Assembly (NCBI GenBank): GCA_023264815.1
Contig: JAHFUZ010000009.1
Span: forward strand, 62,001 to 126,000
DNA length: 64,000 bases
Direction of reading: 5' to 3'
Source: Arthrobacter sp.
Lineage (GTDB): Bacteria; Actinomycetota; Actinomycetes; Actinomycetales; Micrococcaceae
In this document: positions 39,910 to 49,046 of the stretch, in pieces
Position numbering within the stretch: position 1 is the stretch's first letter
How the letters are laid out: each line of letters starts with the position of its first letter
The notes under the pieces: generated by a model
The model's input: only the letters and a program-made list of their open reading frames with translations
Database searches by the model: none
Told to the model about the DNA's origin: nothing
Translations under genes and position numbers: made by a program

Positions 39910-40761
39910 CTACAGCTGCGGCTGCGCCAGGAACTCCGCCAGACTCAGCGGGTCCCTGCCCGTCAGCGCACGCACGTCAGGTGAAAGCCCGGCATTTTCC
40001 CCGGCGGCGATCGAGGTGTACGTGCTGACCCACGCGTCCACCTGCCATGGCGGTGCCCCGTAGGATGCCCGGGAAGCGTAGGCCTCCTCGACGGTTTCCT
40101 GGTGATAGGTGACGGTCCGCCCGGTTCCCTCGGAGATGATGGCGGCGGCCTGCGCCAGCGTGATCTCCTCGGGGCCGGTGAGGTTGTAGGTGGCCCCCAC
40201 ATGAAGGGCAGGATCCCGCAGGACCATCACCGCGGACCGGGCCACGTCCTCGCGGGCCACGGCAGAAACACGCCCTTCCCCGGCCGGCCCGCGGATCACC
40301 CCGTCGCCACCGGCGAGCATCGGCAGGAAATCCAGGTACAGGTTGTCCCGCAGGAACGTGTAGCCCATCCCGGAGTCCCTGATCCGCTGCTCGGTGGCGT
40401 AGTGGTCCCGTGCCAGCGTGAAGGTGGCATCCGGTGCCGCGTTGTAGAACGACGTGTAGACAACGTGCTGGACCCCGGCGTCAGCCGCGGCGCCGATGAA
40501 GCGGAAGTGCTGTTCCAGCCTGTCCTCGGCTTCGGCGGCAGACACCAAAAACAGGACCTTGGCTCCCTCCAGCGCCTGCCTGGCCAGGTCCCTGTCTGCG
40601 TAGCTGAACAGCACCGGTTCGGCACGGTCCAGGGCCGGTGCGCGGCCGGCGTCGCGGACAAGGAGGCGCTGGGCGGAGCCGGCATCGGCCAGCTGCCGGG
40701 CCACCATGCCACCCAGTGCGCCGGTGGATCCGGTGATGGCGAGCTCTGGAAGGGAAACCAT
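39910..40761 (-). CDS. NmrA/QOR2-like NAD(P)-binding protein
   Basis: This 283-residue atypical SDR has a Rossmann motif ITGSTGALGGMVARQL (about 9-24) and no classical Tyr-x3-Lys pair. The HFRFIGAAADAGVQHVVYTSFYNA and LRDNLYLDFLP segments match the QorB/NmrA group of quinone reductases and redox sensors. It follows the aldo/keto reductase by 5 bp on the minus strand and is presumably cotranscribed. Confidence 0.85.
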   Translation of the reverse strand: MVSLPELAITGSTGALGGMVARQLADAGSAQRLLVRDAGRAPALDRAEPVLFSYADRDLARQALEGAKVLFLVSAAEAEDRLEQHFRFIGAAADAGVQHVVYTSFYNAAPDATFTLARDHYATEQRIRDSGMGYTFLRDNLYLDFLPMLAGGDGVIRGPAGEGRVSAVAREDVARSAVMVLRDPALHVGATYNLTGPEEITLAQAAAIISEGTGRTVTYHQETVEEAYASRASYGAPPWQVDAWVSTYTSIAAGENAGLSPDVRALTGRDPLSLAEFLAQPQL

Positions 40762-40766
40762 GGGAT

Positions 40767-41780
40767 CTACCCTTCGCGGGTGGCGGGGGACTTGGTCAGC
40801 GACGGGTCGCGTTCGGCCAGAGCCCCGATGGCGTCGTCGATCTTCTTCAGGACCTCTGCCTCCAGTTTCACGCCCGCCGCAGCCACGCTGTCCGCGATCT
40901 GCTCGGGACGGGAGGCCCCCACAATGGCGGACGCCACGTTCGGGTTCTGCAGCACCCAGGCGACGGCGAGCTGCGGCATGCTGAGCCCGGCCTCTGCCGC
41001 AATCGGCTTGAGCTCCTGGACGCCGGCGAGAACGTCCTCGCGCATCCAGCGTTCGATCATCTTGGCCCCGCCCTTGTCATCCGTGGCGCGGCTGCCCTCC
41101 GGCGCTGCCTGGCCTGGCAGGTATTTGCCGCTCAGCACACCCTGCGCCATGGGCGACCAGACGATCTGGGACACGCCCAGCTCTTCGGACGCCGGCACCA
41201 CCTCGGCCTCGATGACCCGCCACAGCATGGAGTACTGCGGCTGGTTGGAGATCAGCTGGAAGCCGAGTTCCTTGGACAGCGCGTGGCCTTCGCGGAGCTG
41301 CTCCGCCGTCCACTCGCTGACGCCGATGTAGAGGGCCTTGCCCTGCCGGACGATGTCCGCGAACGCCTGCATGGTCTCTTCCAGCGGCGTCTCGAAATCG
41401 TAGCGGTGGGCCTGGTAGAGGTCCACGTAGTCCGTCTGGAGCCGGCTGAGGGAGCCGTTGATGGACTCCATGATGTGCTTGCGGGACAGCCCGCGGTCGT
41501 TCTTGCCCTTGGGGCCGGTGGGGCCGAACACCTTGGTGAAAATCTCCAGGGATTCCCGGCGTTCACCCTTCAGCGCCTCGCCGAGGACCGTTTCCGCGGC
41601 GGTGTTGGCGTAGACGTCCGCGGTGTCGAAGGTGCTGATGCCGGCATCGAGCGCTGCCCGCACACACTGGGTGGCGACGTCGTTCTCCACCTGGGAGCCG
41701 TGCGTGAGCCAGTTGCCGAAGGTGACTTCCGAGACTTTGAAACCGCTGTTTCCGAGGTATCTGAATTCCATGGTTTCCAC
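40767..41780 (-). CDS. Aldo/keto reductase (K+ channel beta-subunit-like)
   Basis: This 337-residue TIM-barrel reductase starts METMEFRYLGNSGFKVSEVT. The catalytic tetrad is visible: Asp and Tyr in DTADVYANTAAETVLGEAL (about 53-58), Lys in IFTKVFG, and His in DLYQAHRYDFETPLEE. The NADPH-binding SPMAQGVLSGKY and SRPEQI segments are present. It probably reduces small carbonyls. It is the first gene of a two-gene operon with the NmrA-like protein. Met 4 (41771) is an alternative start. Confidence 0.9.
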   Translation of the reverse strand: METMEFRYLGNSGFKVSEVTFGNWLTHGSQVENDVATQCVRAALDAGISTFDTADVYANTAAETVLGEALKGERRESLEIFTKVFGPTGPKGKNDRGLSRKHIMESINGSLSRLQTDYVDLYQAHRYDFETPLEETMQAFADIVRQGKALYIGVSEWTAEQLREGHALSKELGFQLISNQPQYSMLWRVIEAEVVPASEELGVSQIVWSPMAQGVLSGKYLPGQAAPEGSRATDDKGGAKMIERWMREDVLAGVQELKPIAAEAGLSMPQLAVAWVLQNPNVASAIVGASRPEQIADSVAAAGVKLEAEVLKKIDDAIGALAERDPSLTKSPATREG

Positions 41781-41918
41781 GCTAACGGAGATGGTTGCTC
41801 AGGGTAAGGGCTCGGCGCGGTGCGGGCCGGAAACGTACGACGGCGTCCAGCGCGGACGGGATGATACGCAGCCGGGCGCCGTGATGATTTGTGAACGGTG
41901 CAGACGGCAGGCGGCGCG

Positions 41919-42680
41919 TCAGCTGCGGTCTGCCGGCAGCTTGGCTTTGAACACCTTGGCGTGGCCGGACAGGGAGAGCAGCGAACCGGTGTCCAGCATG
42001 GACAGCGACGCCGGGGATGGTGGCTTCGTAAAGGAGCGGGCAGCCGCGGGGACCGGCCCGGAGTCGCCGCCGGTTTCCTTGCCGGTGCCTTTGTGGCCCG
42101 GGTCCTCGCGGTCAGGGACGTCCTGATGCAGGGCCGACTCCACCAGCGGGGCCACCGCCTCCACGTGTGCTGCAGGCATGGACGGGGCGGGAAGTTCGCG
42201 GACCGTCACCGTGATCTCGGGAGCGGCAGCCCGGGCCCGGGCCACGGCGCGGGCATCAGCTTCGGCGACAGCGGCGGCCCAGTCCTCCGAAAGGACCGGC
42301 TGCTCACGGCGCGCGGCGGTAAGCAGCGGGTGGTGTTCCACGGCTTCCTGCAGCCGCGGCCGCAGTGCGCTGGCTTTCGCACGCAGTACCCCGGCGCGGG
42401 GTGCCTTTGCCGGGGAGGGGGCGGCAGCGGCGTCGTCGTGCGTTGCCAACGAAGCGTCCGACGCCGGCCCGGAGGTCCCGGAAAAGTGCGCCAGGGGGAG
42501 GGTGTCGTGTTGGTGGAGCCGTCCGAAGAGCGCCATGACGGTCAGCGCCACGAGCCGTCCGGCGCCGGCGAGCACCAGCGTGAGGACCACCAGCAGGAAC
42601 AGGCCCAGGAACATCAGGAACGCCAGGCCCAGTGTGCCAAAAAATGTCAGGTTGAGAGCGATCGTCGTTGAATCTCCCAC
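41919..42680 (-). CDS. Membrane-anchored protein, unknown function
   Basis: The 253-residue product starts at GTG 42680 with GGAG about 10 nt upstream; a longer frame begins at 42722. The N-terminus has two closely spaced hydrophobic segments (FFGTLGLAFLMFLGLFLLVV and LVLAGAGRLVALTVMALFG). The remaining 190 residues are an Ala/Pro/Glu-rich soluble tail without a recognised domain. The membrane part resembles the small protein at 46243-46545, so the two may be paralogues. It stands alone, divergent from the SEC-C gene. Confidence 0.7.
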   Translation of the reverse strand: MGDSTTIALNLTFFGTLGLAFLMFLGLFLLVVLTLVLAGAGRLVALTVMALFGRLHQHDTLPLAHFSGTSGPASDASLATHDDAAAAPSPAKAPRAGVLRAKASALRPRLQEAVEHHPLLTAARREQPVLSEDWAAAVAEADARAVARARAAAPEITVTVRELPAPSMPAAHVEAVAPLVESALHQDVPDREDPGHKGTGKETGGDSGPVPAAARSFTKPPSPASLSMLDTGSLLSLSGHAKVFKAKLPADRS

Positions 42681-42925
42681 GTCATCACTCCAATCAGCCA
42701 GCGGCAGAGCCCGTGCCGGCACCCATCACCGCGGGCGCCGGGCCCCTTTACTACCTTACGGACTATTTTTCGGACATGCCCCCGGCTGCGGGGATACGGT
42801 CGAGGTTGTTTCAAAGCTGTTACCGGATATGACAATCCGCCTGCTGGGTGTCCCGGCGCCTATAGTCGAAGGACCAGCCAGGCCGCCGCGGCCCGGTCCG
42901 CGCATCCGCCGAAGGAGCAGCCCCC

Positions 42926-43327
42926 TTGACCCAGAATCCCGGCACGGCCGGCAACTGCTTTTGCCTCTCCGGCGAGGCATACAGCGAATGCTGCGGACGC
43001 TTCCACCGCGGAGGGGCCGAGGCCGCCACCGCCGAGCAACTGATGCGCTCCCGCTATAGCGCGTTCGTCCTGCTGGACGCCGAATACCTCCGCAGAACGT
43101 GGCACCCGGACACCGTGCCGTCAGAGCTGGACCTGGACCCGGCCATGGAATGGCGCCGCCTGGACATCGTCTCCACGCACCGGGGCGGGCCGTTGGATTC
43201 CGAGGGAACCGTGGAGTTCAAAGCCCACTTCAGGCACGACGGCGAACGCGGAGTCCACCACGAAACCAGCCGCTTTGTGCGGGAAAACCGGCGCTGGTAC
43301 TACGTGGATGCCGTGCTTCTGGCCTAG
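42926..43327 (+). CDS. YchJ-family protein with SEC-C zinc motif
   Basis: This 133-residue protein has an N-terminal SEC-C-type zinc motif: NCFCLSGEAYSECCGRFHRG (C-x-C...C-C, about residues 10-26). A YchJ/NTF2-like domain follows: LMRSRYSAFVLLDAEYLRRTWHPDT, EWRRLDIV and a C-terminal RFVRENRRWYYVDA strand. It is a widely conserved UPF0225 protein of unknown biochemical role. It overlaps the convergent membrane protein gene by 4 bp. Confidence 0.9.
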   Translation: MTQNPGTAGNCFCLSGEAYSECCGRFHRGGAEAATAEQLMRSRYSAFVLLDAEYLRRTWHPDTVPSELDLDPAMEWRRLDIVSTHRGGPLDSEGTVEFKAHFRHDGERGVHHETSRFVRENRRWYYVDAVLLA

Positions 43328-44097
43328 GTGCCGCTGTAGGTTTCGTCCGGGGTGAAACCGGCGCGGTCCACCTTCCGGTGGAAATGCATGCCGGCCAGGC
43401 CGCCGAGCACCGCTCCGACGAGCGCAACCAGCGCCACCACCACGGCGGCGATGATGCTGGTGACGGTCAGTTCGCCCTCGTTGACGGGGATCCGCGGGAA
43501 GCTGTTGAGGTTGGCCAGGACGTTGAACTGCTGCCCGGCGATGAGGCCCAGCAGGGCCACCACCACAGCAGCGATCAGAGCCCACACCCACACCATCATC
43601 CCCTGCCGAGCGCCGTTGAACCGAGCCATCCGGCCGGCCACATAGCCGCCTGAATAGTAGGAGACGAACAGGATCACCAGGAGGACGATGATGCCCACCA
43701 CACCCACGGTGCCGTTGGTGGCCATCTGGTTGACGGCCTCGTTGACGTCCGTATTGCTGGCCAGGCCCACGGCCGTGCCGGCCGCGGCCACGAACGCCGT
43801 CAGCAGGACGGCCATGCCGGTGGCAGCCAGCCAGCCGAAGAAGGCGGAGCCCACTTTAACCCCGCCGAACTGTTCCTTCTCGCGCGCCGCGGCGGTCTGC
43901 TGGTCGGTGAGGCGCGGGTCGATCACCGGAGCAGCCACCGCCGGTTCGGTGTCCGCGCGCTCGGCATAGGGCACCTGGTCAACGGCGCGGGTTGGCTCAC
44001 CCCCGGCGAAGGCCGCATCACGAGCAGTTTCACTCCGCAGATTCTCATTCCGGGCGTGCCGCGGAAGTCCGTCCCCTGGTTCCATTTGGTTGCTCAT
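43324..44097 (-). CDS. Four-helix membrane protein, unknown function
   Basis: This 257-residue protein has a hydrophilic, acidic N-terminal 80 residues, then four hydrophobic helices (about 85-110, 128-150, 162-185 and 208-235). Segments such as YYSGGYVAGRMARFNGARQGMMVWVW (a Gly-rich helix plus basic loop) are typical of small actinobacterial membrane proteins of the YrzE-like kind. No catalytic motif was seen. Confidence 0.75.
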   Translation of the reverse strand: MSNQMEPGDGLPRHARNENLRSETARDAAFAGGEPTRAVDQVPYAERADTEPAVAAPVIDPRLTDQQTAAAREKEQFGGVKVGSAFFGWLAATGMAVLLTAFVAAAGTAVGLASNTDVNEAVNQMATNGTVGVVGIIVLLVILFVSYYSGGYVAGRMARFNGARQGMMVWVWALIAAVVVALLGLIAGQQFNVLANLNSFPRIPVNEGELTVTSIIAAVVVALVALVGAVLGGLAGMHFHRKVDRAGFTPDETYSGT

Positions 44098-44148
44098 GGG
44101 TCAACTCAACCACTGGTCAACCTCGATAACAAGGATGCTTAGTATCGG

Positions 44149-46179
44149 CTAGCGGTAGTTCCGGTGCAGGTTTTGCCTGCTGGAGGGGCCGGGCGAGGCG
44201 TCCGCGATCCACGGTCCGGTGCCCTCCGACTGGTCCAGGACGCCGGCTTCCAGCCAGGTGTAATCGCCGGCCAGGACCTTCCGCGACAGCTCCTGGTCGC
44301 CGTCGTCCGTGTTGCGCCACAGCTGGTCGAAGTACTCGTCCACCCGGACCCGGGCCTGCTCGCAGTATGCCTCCGCCAACTCGAAGGCGCTGGCGGCGCG
44401 TTCCGGTGCGGTGTGCAGGATCATCTCCGCGCGTGAGCAGCACGCGGCCATGGCGAACAGCTCGGCGCCGATATCAACGATGCGCCCCAGGAAGGCCTGC
44501 TTGTACGCCAGGTTGGCCTGCCAGCGGCCCATGCCGTAGAAGGTCTGGCGGGCCAGCCGGCGGGAGGACCGTTCCACGAACCGCAGCTGCTTGCCCAGCC
44601 GCCCGAACTCGCTGTAGGAGCGCGGATCCATGCCGGCGCCGGCCACCAGCTTGGGTAGCCATTTGGCGTAGAAACCTGACGCGCCCACGGCGGCCTTTGC
44701 CTTGTCCTGCAGGCTCGCAGTAACGGATGCGAGGTCTCCCGCGGCGGCCAAGTGCGCGTCCACGGCCTCGCGGGCGATCAGCAGCTTCATGATCTCCGAG
44801 GACCCCTCAAAGATCCGGTTGATCCGGAGGTCCCGCAGCTGCTGCTCCGCGGGAACGGCACGCTCGCCCCGCGCTTCCAGGGACTCCGCGGTCTCGAACC
44901 CGCGGCCCCCACGGATCTGCACCAGCTCGTCCGCAATGCGGTAGCTGATCTCCGTGGACCAGAGCTTGGCCAACGCCGCCTCGATCCGCACGTCCTTCTG
45001 CCCGGCGTCGGCCATTTCTGCGGAAAGCTCAAAGACCGCGTCGAGTGCGAAGGCCGAGGCCGCGATGAAGGCGATCTTCTTGCTGACGGCCTCATGCCTG
45101 CCAACCGGCTGGCCCCACTGGACGCGGGCGCTTGACCATTCGCGGGCAATCTTCAGGCTCCACCGGCCCGAGGCCACACACAGCGCCGGAATGGAGAGCC
45201 GTCCGGTATTCAGCGTGGTCAGGGCAATCTTCAGGCCCTGGCCTTCCCGGCCGAGCCTGTTTGCCGCGGGCACCCGCACCTGATGGAAGCGGGTCACGCC
45301 GTTTTCAATGCCGCGCAGCCCCATAAACGCGTTCCGGTTCTCCACAGTGATGCCCGGGGAGTCCATTTCCACCACGAAGGAACTGATGCCGCCCTTGTGT
45401 TGTGTGCCGTCCGCATCGGTGTGCGCCGGCACCACGGCCATCACCACCACGATCTCGGCGATCACCCCGTTGGTGGTCCAAAGTTTCACGCCGTCCAGGA
45501 TGTAGGCCTCGCCGTCGTCCGTGGGGACTGCGGTGCTGCCCATCCGGGCGGGGTCGCTGCCCACGTCCGGTTCGGTCAGGAGGTAGGCGGTGATGGCTCC
45601 GGCGGCGCAGCGGGGCAGGTACTCGCGTTTCTGCTCCTCGGTACCGAAAACCTTTACCGGCTCGGGCACGCCGATGGACTGGTGCGCGGAAAGCAGGGCG
45701 CCGAGGCTGGGGTGGACACTGCCCAGGAGCGCCAAGGCGCGGCCGTAGTAGACCAGTGAAAGCCCCAGCCCGCCGTACTCCTGCGGGATCTTCATGCCGA
45801 AAACGCCAAGCTCTGCCAAGCCCCGAAGGTATTCGTCCGGAATCCTGGCATCACGCTCGATCACCCGGCCGGACATGGTGCGGGCGAACTCGGTGAGCCG
45901 TTCCATAAACGCCTCGCCGCGCTCCACGTCGTCCGCCTTCGCCTTGGGCCAGGGGTGGACCAGGCCCAGGTCGAAGCTGCCCAGGTACAGTCCCTTGGCA
46001 AAGCTGGGCCGGTCCCAACCGGTCTCGCGGGAGGCCTCGGCCAGCGCACGGGCATCCTCGGCGGTGGCTTCGGGGCCGAGGTTGTCCGTTGCGATGGGAG
46101 CGTCCGCGGCCGGGGCATCTTTGGGCGGAACCCCGGGGCCTGCTGCTTGGGTGGCGGGACTGTCAGTGGCGGAGCTCAT
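44149..46179 (-). CDS. Acyl-CoA dehydrogenase with C-terminal extension
   Basis: This 676-residue flavoprotein has an N-terminal linker (about 1-85), an ACAD helical N-domain (about 90-195), a beta-domain with the FAD-binding YLLTEPDVGSDPARMGSTA (about 198-216), a C-domain with QIRGGRGFETAESLEARGE containing the catalytic-region Glu (about 438), and a further 190-residue helical extension. This length and layout match the long ACADs (VLCAD/ACAD9/FadE-like), which can be membrane-associated. It has no beta-oxidation neighbours, so the chain-length specificity is unknown. Confidence 0.9.
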   Translation of the reverse strand: MSSATDSPATQAAGPGVPPKDAPAADAPIATDNLGPEATAEDARALAEASRETGWDRPSFAKGLYLGSFDLGLVHPWPKAKADDVERGEAFMERLTEFARTMSGRVIERDARIPDEYLRGLAELGVFGMKIPQEYGGLGLSLVYYGRALALLGSVHPSLGALLSAHQSIGVPEPVKVFGTEEQKREYLPRCAAGAITAYLLTEPDVGSDPARMGSTAVPTDDGEAYILDGVKLWTTNGVIAEIVVVMAVVPAHTDADGTQHKGGISSFVVEMDSPGITVENRNAFMGLRGIENGVTRFHQVRVPAANRLGREGQGLKIALTTLNTGRLSIPALCVASGRWSLKIAREWSSARVQWGQPVGRHEAVSKKIAFIAASAFALDAVFELSAEMADAGQKDVRIEAALAKLWSTEISYRIADELVQIRGGRGFETAESLEARGERAVPAEQQLRDLRINRIFEGSSEIMKLLIAREAVDAHLAAAGDLASVTASLQDKAKAAVGASGFYAKWLPKLVAGAGMDPRSYSEFGRLGKQLRFVERSSRRLARQTFYGMGRWQANLAYKQAFLGRIVDIGAELFAMAACCSRAEMILHTAPERAASAFELAEAYCEQARVRVDEYFDQLWRNTDDGDQELSRKVLAGDYTWLEAGVLDQSEGTGPWIADASPGPSSRQNLHRNYR

Positions 46180-46242
46180 GGGGTATCTCCTCTGCCCGGG
46201 ATGGCCGGTTCAAGCCATGGATCCGCCGGGTTGGAGAACCCT

Positions 46243-46545
46243 TTAGCTGTCTCTCAACATTACCCGCGGGTAGCTTCCGGTGCTAGGGGCGGGCTGCCCC
46301 TGGAAGTCCACCGGCATCTCCGCAGTGGCGGCGTGATGGATCAGCCGGTCCCAGCCGTCGTTAATGCCGTGGACCGCGGCGAGCAGCGACGAGGAGACGA
46401 GGAACCATGCCAGCTTGCCCACCCCCACCAGGATGAGGGCCAGGAAACCTGCGGTCAGGACGAAGGCCACCAGGACCATGGCAAACACCAGCGTTCCGAT
46501 GAACACCATGGTGGCCGTTTCCACTGAACTGAGATCGAACTGCAT
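46243..46545 (-). CDS. Small membrane protein, unknown function
   Basis: This 100-residue protein has two hydrophobic helices (about 13-34, MVFIGTLVFAMVLVAFVLTAGF, continuing into LALILVGVGKLAWFLV) and a hydrophilic C-terminus ending PRVMLRDS. The first 55 residues resemble the membrane part of the protein at 41919-42680, with the F-x-G-T-L...G-x-G-x-L pattern. It is convergent neither with ACAD nor with jetA, and is possibly cotranscribed upstream of the ACAD gene. Confidence 0.7.
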   Translation of the reverse strand: MQFDLSSVETATMVFIGTLVFAMVLVAFVLTAGFLALILVGVGKLAWFLVSSSLLAAVHGINDGWDRLIHHAATAEMPVDFQGQPAPSTGSYPRVMLRDS

Positions 46546-46782
46546 TCTTCCCCCTGCGCCATTGCCTCGGTTGAATCAGTAGCACTGAGCGTAGGGGCAG
46601 CCGGGCGCCTCCAACCAGATGTGCCCCGCCCGGACGGCGGGTTGATACGGGATCGCAATGCTACCCGGAGGTAGGTCACGGAGCGGTCGCGGAACCCCGC
46701 GCTGGGTGCCGGGCGCCTGAGTTAACCTTGTAATTGGCAGTTTTCTGCCCAACCATCCCCCCAAGCAGCTCAAGGAGAGTGC
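46546..46782. other. Divergent intergenic region upstream of jetA
   Basis: This 237-bp region lies between the small membrane protein and jetA. It holds the jetA ribosome site (AAGGAGAG before GTG 46783). An AT-richer patch with TTAACC and TAATTG (around 46715-46740) may contain the jetA promoter. No further gene was seen. Confidence 0.4.
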
Positions 46783-48249
46783 GTGCCCCGCTCCGCCAGG
46801 TCATCCGCTGACGTGATCAGCGCCCGGCTACGGGACCTCGAACTCCTCACCAAGGGGCCTGCGTGGGCGCTCACCCGCTCGGCGCCGTGGGTCATCGCCG
46901 TCCTGCAGGCATCCTTTACCCGCACCCGTCCGCAGCTTCCGCTCGAGGAGTTCCACGCCGACGTCGACTCCTTCCTGGAGCAGCTGCGGCGCCAGGAACC
47001 GGGGCCGGGAGGGGCCGCCGTCGGGACGTCCTCCGGAAAGATCTACGCGGACGAGTGGACGCGCAAGAGTTTCCTGACCCGCCGCAACCAGTCGGGGCAG
47101 ATCGTGTACGAAGTCACGGAGCCCGCTGCGCGCGTGCTCGCCTTCCTGGACAGCCTTTCCAGCGAGCGTTCCACGCTGAACGGCTCCAGGCTGGGCACGC
47201 TGCTGGGCGACGTGGAGAAGCTCGCCAACGAAACCAACCCGGACCAGAGCGCCCGGCTGGAATCCCTCGAGGAAGAGATCGAGGAACGGCAGCAGCTGAT
47301 CCAGGACATCAGTTCGGGGGACTTTGACGGGCTGCTCGATGACGACGAAGCCGTGGAGGCCGCCGGCAACATCCTGGACCTCGCCGCGAGCCTGCCCGCC
47401 GACTATAAGAAGATGCGTGACCGCATCGAAGAGCTGGTGGGCGAACTGCGCAACCAGATCATCGAGGAGTCGCTCAGCAAGGGTGCCACCATGGCGCAGG
47501 TCCTGGAGGCGGACAAGAGGCTCCGGCAGAGCCCCGAGGGCAGGACATTCCGTTCCTTCACCGCGTTCCTGGACGATCCGCAGCAGCAGCTCCGGTTCCG
47601 GTCGGCCATTGGCGAGGTCCTGAGCCGGCAGTTCGCCGATGACCTGTCGCCGGAGGACCGCGAGACGCTGAAGAACCTGGTGGCCGAGCTCCGCCACCAG
47701 CACAGCCAGATCCAACGCATCTACGGCAAGCTCAGCGAGAGCCTGAACACGTACGTCCAGAGCGACGACTTCCGCCAGTCCGTCCGGCTCCGGAAGGTCC
47801 TGCGCGAGGCCGAGCAGGCCATCCGGTCGCTGCCCTACGAGCGTGAACGGCCAGGCCTGATCCGCGGGCCGGTCCTGTTCAACGCAGGCTTTGAATCACT
47901 GGCCATGGTCAAGCTCTACGATCCGGACGAGTTCGCCGTCCCGCCCAAACTCGCGGATCCCATCGCCTTCAGCGACTCGGACCGCGTGCGCTCGCCGAGG
48001 ACGGGCAAGGCCCGCCCCGAGGCCATCCGGGCCGCGGTTGCCGGTGCTGCCACCCTGGCCGAGGCCTGGGCCCAGCTGCCGGCCGAGGAGCAGCACATCA
48101 ACTCCATCCGCGCGCTCCTCTCCCACGCCCTCCAGGAAGGCGCGGCCTTCGACCGCGCAACCTGGGACGGGCTGGACTTCGAACAAATAGACGGCACCAC
48201 CCGCAAGGCGTACCTGCCGGTGGTCACGCTCACAAAGGATTCAGAATGA
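46783..48249 (+). CDS. jetA: JetA-like DUF3375 protein (MksF/MukF-like kleisin)
   Basis: This 488-residue DUF3375 protein, the kleisin-like subunit of the Wadjet/MksBEF condensin complex, has an N-terminal winged-helix dimerisation region (about 1-130), a long central coiled coil (about 150-230, [15 protein letters not shown]...) and a C-terminal domain after [17 protein letters not shown] sequence. It starts at GTG 46783 with AAGGAGAG. The stop overlaps jetB by 4 bp. In Wadjet systems this subunit closes the SMC ring used to sense and extrude small circular DNA. Confidence 0.88.
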   Translation: MPRSARSSADVISARLRDLELLTKGPAWALTRSAPWVIAVLQASFTRTRPQLPLEEFHADVDSFLEQLRRQEPGPGGAAVGTSSGKIYADEWTRKSFLTRRNQSGQIVYEVTEPAARVLAFLDSLSSERSTLNGSRLGTLLGDVEKLANETNPDQSARLESLEEEIEERQQLIQDISSGDFDGLLDDDEAVEAAGNILDLAASLPADYKKMRDRIEELVGELRNQIIEESLSKGATMAQVLEADKRLRQSPEGRTFRSFTAFLDDPQQQLRFRSAIGEVLSRQFADDLSPEDRETLKNLVAELRHQHSQIQRIYGKLSESLNTYVQSDDFRQSVRLRKVLREAEQAIRSLPYERERPGLIRGPVLFNAGFESLAMVKLYDPDEFAVPPKLADPIAFSDSDRVRSPRTGKARPEAIRAAVAGAATLAEAWAQLPAEEQHINSIRALLSHALQEGAAFDRATWDGLDFEQIDGTTRKAYLPVVTLTKDSE

Positions 48250-49046
48250 CTGAAGAGATCACGACGGCGGCGCCACCCGTTGAGGAAGTCGCGCCCCTTT
48301 CGGACGTGTCCGGGCACGCTGAGCGCCCCTTCACCGTCGCACCCCGCGACACCTTTGTGGACGGCGCAGCAATGTTCCCCGGCGACACGGGCGTACTCCC
48401 CATGAAGGTCCGCCAGGCCCTCGTGAAGCTGCTGAAGGGCCCGTACGTTGACGGCGGCCGGGACGAGAAGCTGTGGACCACGCTGCTGGACAACCAGCTG
48501 ATCCTGCGCAGCCGCCTGTCCGAGCTTTTCCTGGCCCTCCAGCTCGACCATGAGCGCAAGATCGCCGTCCTGCGCCCGGTAGACCCTGACGCCATCGGAA
48601 GCAGCACGCGGTCCAGCATCCTGCGCCAGCAGCGTGCACTGAGCCGGGTGGAAACCATCGTGCTGCTGCGCCTGCGGATGCTGCTGGACCGCCACGTCAC
48701 GGCCCAGACGGACCCCACCATCACCCGCGAGGAAATCGCTGACCTCGTGGCCCACTACCAGCCCGCCGGCCAGCAGGACGCCCTGCGCGACTCGGACGTG
48801 GTCACCCGCGCCATCACCAAGCTCCTGGCCCGCCAGCTCCTGCTCACCACCGGCCTGGAGGACGTCTACGCCATCTCCAACGCCCTGCCCCTGGCCCTGC
48901 CCTTCGAAAACATCGGCGACATTCCCGCCCAAATCGAAGCCCTGGTAGCAGCGACAACAGACCCCACGGGCACCGAACCGCTCATCGACCTCGACATAGA
49001 CTCCGGCGCGGAAGCCTCGACCACCGAAACGGAGGAGACCAAGTGA
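48246..49046 (+). CDS. jetB: JetB-like DUF4194 protein (MksE/MukE-like)
   Basis: This 266-residue DUF4194 protein is the MukE/MksE-like winged-helix subunit (kite protein). The core is [19 protein letters not shown]...[18 protein letters not shown] (about 55-120), followed by the [17 protein letters not shown] and [11 protein letters not shown] winged-helix segments. An acidic, low-complexity C-terminus follows. It overlaps jetA and jetC by 4 bp on either side, so the three subunits are made together. Confidence 0.88.
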   Translation: MTEEITTAAPPVEEVAPLSDVSGHAERPFTVAPRDTFVDGAAMFPGDTGVLPMKVRQALVKLLKGPYVDGGRDEKLWTTLLDNQLILRSRLSELFLALQLDHERKIAVLRPVDPDAIGSSTRSSILRQQRALSRVETIVLLRLRMLLDRHVTAQTDPTITREEIADLVAHYQPAGQQDALRDSDVVTRAITKLLARQLLLTTGLEDVYAISNALPLALPFENIGDIPAQIEALVAATTDPTGTEPLIDLDIDSGAEASTTETEETK

